Shown here piece by piece: positions 51,632 through 58,679 of a DNA stretch of 61,943 nt. The translations under genes and the position numbers were made by a program. The stretch is taken from positions 1-61,943 of the forward strand of contig NZ_WBMR01000035.1 in assembly GCF_008923365.1 (NCBI RefSeq). Reading direction: 5' to 3'. The notes beneath the pieces were generated by a model. That model saw only the letters and a program-made list of their open reading frames with translations. It had not been told where the DNA came from and did not search any database. Within the stretch, counting starts at the first letter, position 1. Each line of letters begins with the position of its first letter. Origin of the DNA: Actinomadura montaniterrae (lineage in GTDB: Bacteria > Actinomycetota > Actinomycetes > Streptosporangiales > Streptosporangiaceae).

Positions 51632-51693
51632 TGACCGGATGTGAAATCTGGTCAACCGCAAACTATTAGTTGACTAGATTTCGAATCTGGTCA
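51632..51693. promoter_or_regulatory. Two 23-bp operators TGACYRGAT-N5-ATCTGGTCA
   Basis: The sites at 51632-51654 and 51671-51693 share a nine-bp arm on each side (eight of nine symmetric in each) and a five-base spacer; centres are 39 bp apart. They occupy most of the gap between the divergent TetR and monooxygenase genes. Confidence 0.85.
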
Positions 51694-51731
51694 TACAGTC
51701 ATCACGAGACGACGACCCAGAGGAGCCGAAC

Positions 51732-52898
51732 ATGACCGCCGAGAACCCCACCGTGCTGATCTCCGGAGCCGGCGTCGGCGGACCGACGCTGGCGTACTGG
51801 CTGGCCGCGCGCGGTTTCGCGACCACCGTCGTCGAGCGGTCGGCGGGCCTGCGCACCAGCGGCAACCCGGTCGACGTCCGCGGCCCGGCCGTGACGGTCG
51901 CCGAACGGATGGGCGTGATGGACCGGCTCCGCGAGGCGGCCACCGACGTGACGGCGATGAGCTTCGTGAACGCCTCCGGCCGCGAGGTCGGCCGGGTCGA
52001 CATGCGGGCCCTGGCGCGGGCGGCCGGCAGCGGCGAGGCCGAGGTCACGCGCACCGACCTGGCGAAGATCCTCTACGAGGCGAGCCGGGACTCCGCCGAG
52101 TTCCTCTTCGACGACACCATCACCTCGATGAGCCAGGACGACGACGGCGTGGACGTCACGTTCGAGAACGCCGCGCCGCGCCGGTTCGACCTGGTCATCG
52201 GCGCCGACGGCCAGCACTCGAGGACCCGCCGGCTCGCTTTCGGCCCCGAGTCGCGGTTCGTCGGCCACGCGGGCCTGTACGTCGCGACGATGCAGTGGGA
52301 CGGGAGGGCCGCCGACCAGCGGGACGTCGTGCTGCACAACACCCCGGGCCGGCTCGTCTCGGTCCACCCCGTCCACGGCCGGTCCCTGGCGGCGTTCATC
52401 TTCCGCAGCCCGGCGATCGAGGGCTTCGACCCCCGCGACGTCGAGCAGCACAAGCGGATCGTCATCGACGCCTACTCAGGCGGCGGCTGGCGCCTGCCCG
52501 AACTCCTGGACCGCGTCCGCACCGCCGACGACCTGTGGCTGGACTCGGTGAGCAGGGTCCGCCTCGACCGCTGGCACAACGGCCGCATCGCGCTGCTCGG
52601 CGACGCCGCCTCGTCCGTATCGCTCTTCGGCGACGGCTCCACCATGGCCATGGCCGGCGCCTATACCCTCGCCGAAGAACTCGCGGCCACGCCCGCCGAC
52701 CATCGGGCGGCCTTCGCCCGCTACGAGGCCAAGCACCGCACCCTCGTCGACCCCAAGCAGAACAACGTCTCCGCCGCCGCCGCGCTGATGGTCCCCCGGA
52801 CCCGCACCGCCATCGCCGCCCGCAACATGGCGACCCGCCTCTGGCCCGCCGCGGCCGCCGTCAGCCGTGTCCGCAACCTGCTCACCCCAGGACGCTGA
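51732..52898 (+). CDS. FAD-dependent monooxygenase (PHBH fold)
   Basis: A 388-residue aromatic-type hydroxylase. The N-terminal Rossmann motif is VLISGAGVGGPTLAYWLAARG; LVIGADGQHSRTR is the DG motif that contacts NAD(P)H and FAD; and RIALLGDAASSVSLFGDGSTMAMAGAYTLAEEL is the second FAD motif. Such proteins hydroxylate polyketides or inactivate tetracycline-like drugs; no substrate is assigned. GAGGAG precedes ATG 51732. Divergent TetR control is strongly suggested by paired operators. Confidence 0.92.
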   Translation: MTAENPTVLISGAGVGGPTLAYWLAARGFATTVVERSAGLRTSGNPVDVRGPAVTVAERMGVMDRLREAATDVTAMSFVNASGREVGRVDMRALARAAGSGEAEVTRTDLAKILYEASRDSAEFLFDDTITSMSQDDDGVDVTFENAAPRRFDLVIGADGQHSRTRRLAFGPESRFVGHAGLYVATMQWDGRAADQRDVVLHNTPGRLVSVHPVHGRSLAAFIFRSPAIEGFDPRDVEQHKRIVIDAYSGGGWRLPELLDRVRTADDLWLDSVSRVRLDRWHNGRIALLGDAASSVSLFGDGSTMAMAGAYTLAEELAATPADHRAAFARYEAKHRTLVDPKQNNVSAAAALMVPRTRTAIAARNMATRLWPAAAAVSRVRNLLTPGR

Positions 52899-52980
52899 CT
52901 CCTGCCCTCGCCTACCTGGAGAGCGAACAGACCAGCGGTCGTCAGCGGGGGATCGATGCGCATGCTGATCAGGGCCAATG

Positions 52981-53021
52981 AAAAAAGCCCGGCTCGAGAT
53001 CCTTCCCCAAGCCGAGCTTTT
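52981..53021 (-). terminator. Rho-independent terminator of tRNA-Leu
   Basis: Read on the minus strand, a 12-bp stem (with one G-U pair; 53010-53021 with 52983-52994) and a 15-base loop ends in a run of six Ts, 23 bp downstream of the tRNA. It is one of the few with a T-tract in the window. Confidence 0.9.
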
Positions 53022-53043
53022 CGCGCCCCTTACGGGGTGATGC

Positions 53044-53132
53044 TGGTGTCCGAGGGGGGACTTGAACCCCCATGCCCCGTGAAGGGCACTAGCACCTCAA
53101 GCTAGCGCGTCTGCCTATTCCGCCACCCGGAC
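53044..53132 (-). tRNA. tRNA-Leu (GAG)
   Basis: The minus strand folds into a class II tRNA: acceptor stem GTCCGGG/CTCGGAC, D arm, anticodon stem CTAGC/GCTAG with loop TTGAGGT (anticodon GAG), a long variable arm (TGCCC...GGGGCA), and the T arm with GTTCAAG. CCA is encoded at the 3' end (53044-53046). It decodes CUC/CUU leucine codons. No integrase or duplicate tRNA end is seen nearby, so it is not obviously an att site. Confidence 0.97.
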
Positions 53133-53257
53133 CGGTGTCGCAGGCCGCAGCGCGGCTGCGGCGGGCTTCACCATACCAAAGGAGCCGAGTCGCGGCGAAG
53201 TCGATCGAGCGGGCACGATGGTGGGGTACGAGGACGGCTAGCGCGAAGGTGATCACT

Positions 53258-54568
53258 GTGGCCCACCAGCCGACCGCTGAGGACGAGGTCGTCGGGCTCT
53301 GCCAGGAGCTGATCCGGATCGACACCAGCAATCCGGGAGATCATTCGGGACCCGGGGAACGGGTCGCGGCGGAGTACGTCGCGGAGAGACTCGCGGAGGT
53401 GGGGCTGGAGGCGCGGATCCTCGAGTCGCATCCCGGGAGGGCGAGCGTCGTCGCGCGGATCGAGGGGGAGGACCCCTCGCGGGACGCGCTGCTGCTGCAC
53501 GGGCACCTCGACGTGGTGCCGGCGCGCCGGGAGGACTGGACACGGGACCCGTTCGGCGGGGAGATCGCGGACGGGTGCGTCTGGGGCCGCGGGGCCGTGG
53601 ACATGAAGGACATGGACGCGATGATCCTCGCGGTGGCGCGGCAGCGGCTCCGGGAGGGGCGCAGGCCGCCGCGGGACGTGGTGCTCGCCTTCCTGGCGGA
53701 CGAGGAGGCCGGCGGGAAGTGGGGCGCCCGGTGGCTCGTCGACGAGCACCCGGAGCTGTTCGAGGGGTGCACCGAGGCCGTCGGGGAGGTCGGCGGGTTC
53801 AGCCTGACCGTGCCGGGCGACAAGCGGATGTACCTGATCGAGACGGCGGAGAAGGGCATCGCGTGGATGAACCTGACCGCCGCGGGGACGGCCGGGCACG
53901 GGTCGATGGTGCATCCGGACAACGCCGTGACGGCGCTGGCGGCGGCCGTGGCGCGGCTGGGCGAGCACGAGTTCCCGGTGCGGCTGACGAAGACGGTGCG
54001 GGCGTTCCTGGAGCGGGCGTGCCTGGCGTACGGGGTCGAGTTCGATCCGGAGCGCCCGGAGGAGGCCCTGGAGAAGATCGGCCCGCTGGCGCGGATGATC
54101 GGGGCGACGCTGCGGCACACGCTGAATCCGACCCGGCTGGACGCGGGCTACAAGACGAATGTGATTCCGCAGAGCGCGACGGCTCAGGTGGACGGGCGTT
54201 TCCTGCCGGGTTTCGAGGACGATTTCTTCGCGACGGTGGACGAACTTCTCGGGCCGGGCGTCACGCGTGATTTCGTGCATCACGACCACGCGGTGGAGAC
54301 CGAGTACGAGGGGGCGCTGGTCGCGGCGATGGAGGCGGCGCTGACCTCGGAGGATCCGGGGGCGCTGCCGGTGCCGTACTGCCTGAGCGGCGGGACGGAC
54401 GCCAAGTCGTTCGCGCGGCTGGGAATGCGGTGCTTCGGTTTCGCGCCGCTGAGATTGCCCCCAGAGTTGGACTTTTCCGGAATGTTCCACGGCATCGACG
54501 AGCGCGTTCCCGTGGACGGCCTGCGCTTCGGCGTGCGGGTTCTCGACCAATTCCTCGACCGGTCTTGA
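53258..54568 (+). CDS. M20-family metallopeptidase
   Basis: A 436-residue di-zinc peptidase/deacylase. Ligand motifs are LLLHGHLDVVPA (His, Asp), WGRGAVDMKDM (bridging Asp), LADEEAGGKWG (catalytic and ligand Glu) and FHGIDERVP (His near the end). A dimerisation lid lies between about 200 and 320. No signal peptide. GAAGG lies upstream of GTG 53258; the frame extends upstream over the tRNA promoter region without a better start. It hydrolyses a peptide or N-acyl bond; substrate unknown. A single gene downstream of the tRNA on the opposite strand. Confidence 0.92.
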   Translation: MAHQPTAEDEVVGLCQELIRIDTSNPGDHSGPGERVAAEYVAERLAEVGLEARILESHPGRASVVARIEGEDPSRDALLLHGHLDVVPARREDWTRDPFGGEIADGCVWGRGAVDMKDMDAMILAVARQRLREGRRPPRDVVLAFLADEEAGGKWGARWLVDEHPELFEGCTEAVGEVGGFSLTVPGDKRMYLIETAEKGIAWMNLTAAGTAGHGSMVHPDNAVTALAAAVARLGEHEFPVRLTKTVRAFLERACLAYGVEFDPERPEEALEKIGPLARMIGATLRHTLNPTRLDAGYKTNVIPQSATAQVDGRFLPGFEDDFFATVDELLGPGVTRDFVHHDHAVETEYEGALVAAMEAALTSEDPGALPVPYCLSGGTDAKSFARLGMRCFGFAPLRLPPELDFSGMFHGIDERVPVDGLRFGVRVLDQFLDRS

Positions 54569-54668
54569 AATTCCCGTTGCCAATGCGGTCTGTGGTGCTA
54601 TCGTCACCGTTCGTAGGGACCCGCCCGTCCCGTGAGGGATGGGCGGTGGTCGCAACGGAGGTCTCACG

Positions 54669-55406
54669 GTGGCAGGTGTCGCGGCGCGGGCAGGGACGGT
54701 TCCCGTCCCGCTGCGGCGTGCCCTCACCGGGCGGATCGTCCGGCGGCTGCTCGTCCTCGCCGGCCTGCTGATCGCGGGCTGGCTCCTCGGCGGCATGGCG
54801 CAGCAGGCGACCGCCCGCGCCGCCGAGCTCCCGGCGCCGCCGGTCGCACCGGCGGTCAAGGCCCCGCCCGCGCCGGCCGAGGTCGTCGCGGACGGCGCCC
54901 CCGTGCTGGCGCACGTGCTGAAGGCCCCGCGCACGCCGATCCCGTCGGTGGCCGGGGCCGTCAAGCACCCCGCGTCCGTGCGGGCACTGGCGCCGGCCGG
55001 GTCCGCGAAGCCGGTGCCGCCGGAGTCGGCGGCCGAGGCCGCCGCGCCGGCGGACCGGCACGCGAGCCCGCAGAAGGCGCACAGCGCACCTCGCCGTGCG
55101 GCGAGGAGCGCGGTGCCGGCGCGCCGGTCGCCGGACCGGTCGCACGCGGCCTCCGGGACGCGCCAGGCGTCCCATGTCCGGCATCACCGTGCCCTCGAGC
55201 GGCACCCCGCGCCCTTCCAGGCGCCGGGCGAGCCCGGCACGCATTCGGCGACCTGCGGCGGTGTTCCGATCGGTGCCGCCGCCGGCCTGCCGGCCGCTTT
55301 CCCCTGGGCTCCGGTTCCGCCGCGAGCCCGCGTTCCGCGCAATGTCGGCGCGGTTCCCCCGGCCGTCCGCACGGCAGCGGACGAGCCCTCCTTCGCGCCT
55401 GACTAA
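54669..55406 (+). CDS. Ala/Pro-rich exported or membrane-anchored protein, unknown function
   Basis: A 245-residue protein with one hydrophobic segment near the start, LLVLAGLLIAGWLLGGMA, that could be a signal anchor or a signal peptide, followed by low-complexity Ala/Pro/His/Arg-rich sequence. One Cys (ATCGG) lies near the end. GTG 54669 is chosen because GGAGG is seven bases upstream. It precedes the chaplin-repeat gene by 133 bp and may be a surface partner of it; that is based only on adjacency. No known domain. Confidence 0.7.
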   Translation: MAGVAARAGTVPVPLRRALTGRIVRRLLVLAGLLIAGWLLGGMAQQATARAAELPAPPVAPAVKAPPAPAEVVADGAPVLAHVLKAPRTPIPSVAGAVKHPASVRALAPAGSAKPVPPESAAEAAAPADRHASPQKAHSAPRRAARSAVPARRSPDRSHAASGTRQASHVRHHRALERHPAPFQAPGEPGTHSATCGGVPIGAAAGLPAAFPWAPVPPRARVPRNVGAVPPAVRTAADEPSFAPD

Positions 55407-55539
55407 TCCCTGATCAGAACGCTCCCGGCGTGGGCCCGTGCGGCTCGGGCCCTGCGTGAGCGTGCCGTCAGGCGTGTCCTTCCCACGAGACCGAACGCGT
55501 GTCTCGGCATTCCATTCATCATCCCCCGAACGGAGCATC

Positions 55540-57885
55540 ATGCGAACGTGGGCAAAAAGCACCGCGCGCACCGCGGCGCTCACCGCGAGTTTCGTCGCCC
55601 TCGGCGTCAGCGTCGTCCCCGCCAACGCCTTCGCCGACGCCACCAACGGCGACGGCAGCGTCCTCGGCGGCAACCAGGTCGACCTGCCGATCTCGGCGCC
55701 GGTCGACGTCAGCGGGAACGGCGCCGGGATCGTCGGCAGCGGGCACGGCGTGTCCAAGGGCGGCGCGTCCGTGCTGAACGGCGGCGGAGGCGGGCAGCAC
55801 ACCTCCGGCACCGGCAGCGTCGGCGGCGGCAACCAGGTCAGCGCGCCGATCAGCGCGCCGGTCAACGCCTGCGGCAACGCCGTCGCGCTGATCGGCAAGG
55901 CGGACGCGGGCTGCAAGGGCGGCTCGTCGGTGCTCAACGGCGGCGGGTCCGGCGGGCAGAAGACGTCCGGCGAGCACAGCGTCCTCGGCGGCAACCAGGT
56001 CAACGCCCCGATCTCCGCGCCCGTAGACGTCTGCGGCAACGCCGTGGCGATCATCGGCAAGGCCGAGGCGGGCTGCAAGGGCGGCGCGACCGTGCACAAC
56101 GGCGGCGGCGCGGGCCACGGCAGCGGCGGCCAGACCACCGACGGCGCGCTCGGCGTCATCGCGGGCAACCAGGTGAACGCGCCGATCAGCGCGCCGGTGA
56201 ACGTCTGCGGCAACGCGGTCGCGATCGTCGGCGAGGCGGTGGCCGGCTGCGAGGGCGGCGCGATCGTCAAGAACGGCGGGCACACCGGCGCCGGGCAGAA
56301 GACGTCCGGGCTGCACAGCGTGCTCGGCGGCAACCAGGCGAACGCCCCGGTCAGCGCGCCGGTGGACGTGTGCGGCAACGCGATCGGCAACGCCCTCGCC
56401 GAATGCGAGGGCGGGGCGTCGGTCCGCAACGGCGGCCACGGGTCCGGCGGGCAGACCACCGACGGGGTGTCCAGCGTCATCGGCGGGAACCAGGCGAACG
56501 CGCCCATCAGCGTCCCCGCGACCGTCTGCGGGAACGCGGCGGCGCTGGTCGGCGAGGCGGGCGCGTACTGCGAGGGCGGCGCGCACGTGCGCAGCAGCTC
56601 CGGCGGCCAGCACACGTCCGGCACCGGCAGCGTCGTCGGCGGCAACCAGGGCAACGCGCCGATCACCGCCCCCGTCGACGTCTGCGGCAACGCCGCCGCG
56701 GTCGTCGGCCAGGCGGCCGCGCACTGCAACGGGCAGACGCTGGTCGAGGGCCCGCAGGGCGGCGGCCGGACGTCCGGGAACGGCAGCGTCGGCGGCGGCA
56801 ACCAGGCGCACGCGCCGGCGAAGGCCCCGGTGGACGTGTGCGGGAACGTCGGCGCCGTGGTCGGCCGCTCCCTCGCGCACTGCCAGGACGGGCCGGGCTT
56901 CGGCGGCTACCACCCCTACGCGCGGTCCGCGGGCGAGACCCCGACCCCGCTGCCGGTGAACCCGGGGCTGCCCGTCCTGCCGAAGCTGCCCGCCACCGCG
57001 AACCACCGCGACGGCGGACCGGGCGCGCTGCCCGCGACCGGCCTGCCCGTGACCGGCCTGCCGGACGCCGGCCTCCCCGCGACCAAGCCGCCCGCGGCCA
57101 ACCTGCCCGTGACGGGGCTGCCGGACGCCGGCCAGGCCGTGTCCGGGACGGCCGCGCAGGTGAACGGCATCCCCGCGACCAAGAGCGTCCCGGTGTCGGA
57201 CGCCCTGTCCGCGACGAACCTGCTGCCGGGCACCGCCGAGCAGCGCACCGCCGAGCAACGCACCGGCGCGCCGTCCCTGGGCCCGGTCCCCGGCTCGCAG
57301 CTGCCGGTCGCGCAGAACCTGCCGGTCGCGCAGAACCTGCCGGTCGCGCAGGGCCTGCCCGCTGCCCAGAGCCTGCCCGGGCTGCAGAGCCTGCCCGGTG
57401 CGCAGGCCGTGCCCGTCCACGGCAACCTGCCGACGGTGAACAACGCGCTCGGCGGCGGCATGACGCCGACGGTCACGCCGAAGGTCAACGGGCTGCCGCA
57501 GGCGCCCGCCGCGGGGAAGCGGACGGTCCGCACCGGCGGCAACGGCATGACGATCGCGACGCTGCCGGTGAACCCGGGCGCGGTGACCGGAAAGGCCGGG
57601 AACCCGCTGCCGGTCCCCGGCCTGCCGGGGGCGCACGGGGTCAAGCTGCCCAAGACCGGCGCCGTCAAGCTGCCCGCCGCGGGGAACGTCGCGCTGCCCG
57701 CCGGGGCCGTCAAGGCGCCCAAGAAGGTGGCCGACCTCGGCCCGGTCCGGACCGTCGCCGAGCGCGAGCGCCTGGCGCCCGCGGCCGAGGACGGGTCGCT
57801 GTGGGTGCTCGGAGTGGCGACGATCGCCGCGGCGTTCTCCGGCGCGGTCGCGCTGACCCGCCGCCTGCGCCCGGCCCGCGGCTGA
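55540..57885 (+). CDS. Secreted protein with eight chaplin-like repeats and Pro-rich C-terminus
   Basis: A 781-residue surface protein. A signal peptide (KSTARTAALTASFVALGVSV, cut near AFA-DAT) is followed by eight repeats of the chaplin pattern GNQxxxPxxxPVxVCGNxxxxxG...C, spaced about 45-65 residues, to about residue 450. The first repeat lacks both Cys. Then come about 270 residues rich in Pro/Leu/Ala with LPVAQN repeats (18 bp, three perfect copies at 57301-57354), and a C-terminal hydrophobic span with a basic tail. An LPKTG motif lies about 77 residues from the end, too far for a normal sortase signal. Chaplins coat aerial hyphae and spores as amyloid; so many repeats in one chain is unusual. 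GGAG precedes ATG 55540. Its stop lies in a 21-bp repeat. Confidence 0.9.
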   Translation: MRTWAKSTARTAALTASFVALGVSVVPANAFADATNGDGSVLGGNQVDLPISAPVDVSGNGAGIVGSGHGVSKGGASVLNGGGGGQHTSGTGSVGGGNQVSAPISAPVNACGNAVALIGKADAGCKGGSSVLNGGGSGGQKTSGEHSVLGGNQVNAPISAPVDVCGNAVAIIGKAEAGCKGGATVHNGGGAGHGSGGQTTDGALGVIAGNQVNAPISAPVNVCGNAVAIVGEAVAGCEGGAIVKNGGHTGAGQKTSGLHSVLGGNQANAPVSAPVDVCGNAIGNALAECEGGASVRNGGHGSGGQTTDGVSSVIGGNQANAPISVPATVCGNAAALVGEAGAYCEGGAHVRSSSGGQHTSGTGSVVGGNQGNAPITAPVDVCGNAAAVVGQAAAHCNGQTLVEGPQGGGRTSGNGSVGGGNQAHAPAKAPVDVCGNVGAVVGRSLAHCQDGPGFGGYHPYARSAGETPTPLPVNPGLPVLPKLPATANHRDGGPGALPATGLPVTGLPDAGLPATKPPAANLPVTGLPDAGQAVSGTAAQVNGIPATKSVPVSDALSATNLLPGTAEQRTAEQRTGAPSLGPVPGSQLPVAQNLPVAQNLPVAQGLPAAQSLPGLQSLPGAQAVPVHGNLPTVNNALGGGMTPTVTPKVNGLPQAPAAGKRTVRTGGNGMTIATLPVNPGAVTGKAGNPLPVPGLPGAHGVKLPKTGAVKLPAAGNVALPAGAVKAPKKVADLGPVRTVAERERLAPAAEDGSLWVLGVATIAAAFSGAVALTRRLRPARG

Positions 57886-57942
57886 CGGCTCCCGGCCCGC
57901 GGCTGACGGCTCCCGGCCCCTGGCTGATCGCTCCCGGCCCGC
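57880..57942. repeat. 21-bp tandem repeat (three units) across the chaplin-repeat gene stop codon
   Basis: Units of the type GGCTGACGGCTCCCGGCCCGC start at 57880, 57901 and 57922; the third has two or three changes. The first unit carries the TGA, and the second repeats it in the same frame. Confidence 0.9.
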
Positions 57943-58240
57943 TGCCGCCGATCGCGGGCGGCCGGTGAGGGCCGGTCCGGCGGGGGGGGGGGGGGGGGGG
58001 GGGCCCGCCCCCCCCCCGGGCGGGGCCCGGCGCCCGGGGGCGGGCCGCGGGGGCGGTCCGGGGCGGGCGAAGCCATTCTCGGCGAATATGATTACGGGAC
58101 GTCATAGCATTCGCACGTAGTGCTACGCTCCGTCCGGGACTCGGCGGACCCGCCGCGAACGACCCTGGATCACCGGTGACGGGGGAAACGGAGCGAACCT
58201 CCGCGATCGGGCCGAACAGCCGGAACGCCCGGTGGGGCCG
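57943..58240. other. Intergenic region with G22 homopolymer
   Basis: A run of 22 G (57982-58003) is followed by C-rich and G-rich blocks to about 58060, forming a large potential inverted repeat. It is a likely place for assembly error or replication slippage. Beyond it, 58085-58135 is AT-richer and contains CGTAG-TG-CTACG (58116-58127). No gene is seen. Confidence 0.7.
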
Positions 58241-58426
58241 TCAGAACGTGCGGACGGCGCGGATGACCTTGCGGCGCAGTTGAATACGGCGGCGGCCGTC
58301 CGGGTAGAGGCGCAACCGATCGATCTCCCAGCCGCCGTGTTCGGCGTGCTCGGTCAGGATCTGCCGGGCGGTGTCACGCGTGGTGCCGGCCGGCAGTGAC
58401 AGGACGAGGTAGGTGTACTGCACCAT
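58241..58426 (-). CDS. Small conserved protein (DUF5703-like)
   Basis: A 61-residue basic protein: YTYLVLSLPAGTTRDTARQI, then HGGWEIDRLRLYPDGRRRIQLRRKVIRAVRTF. It resembles the short DUF5703 proteins of actinobacteria; the assignment is from memory of the pattern. ATG 58426 or ATG 58435 may be the start; neither has a ribosome binding site, and an AT-rich TAATA immediately upstream suggests a leaderless message. Function is unknown. It is divergent from topA. Confidence 0.7.
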   Translation of the reverse strand: MVQYTYLVLSLPAGTTRDTARQILTEHAEHGGWEIDRLRLYPDGRRRIQLRRKVIRAVRTF

Positions 58427-58679
58427 TGCGACCATTATTACTTGGTGGACCGGGTGTTGTGCATCGTACGGTGGCGGCCCGGTCCGCACGGGGGGTGGCG
58501 GCATGTCATCCTGTCCGGAGGCGAGCGGCGGTCGAGGGGTTGCGCCCGCCACGGGCGGAGCGGAACCGAAGGGGCGGCATTGGGGCATCCGGGCATGAAC
58601 CCGCCATCATGCGACGTTGTAGGAAGCCTGTGTAAGAAGAGTGTGAGCTAGAAGACCAGACAGCGAGGTTGGAGCGACT

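Noticed and set aside
53044..53132. tRNA-Leu as an integration site of a mobile element
   Set aside because: No integrase, no direct repeat of the tRNA end and ordinary gene content on both sides.
57600..57885. LPKTG as a sortase sorting signal of the chaplin-repeat protein
   Set aside because: The motif lies about 77 residues from the C-terminus and is followed by more linker, not directly by the membrane span; no sortase gene is nearby.
58140..58240. Riboswitch-like sequence (GGTGACGGGGGAAACGGAG) upstream of topA
   Set aside because: It recalls pieces of c-di-AMP riboswitches but I cannot draw the conserved helices, and it would lie on the strand running into a minus-strand gene. A covariance search (Rfam) would decide.
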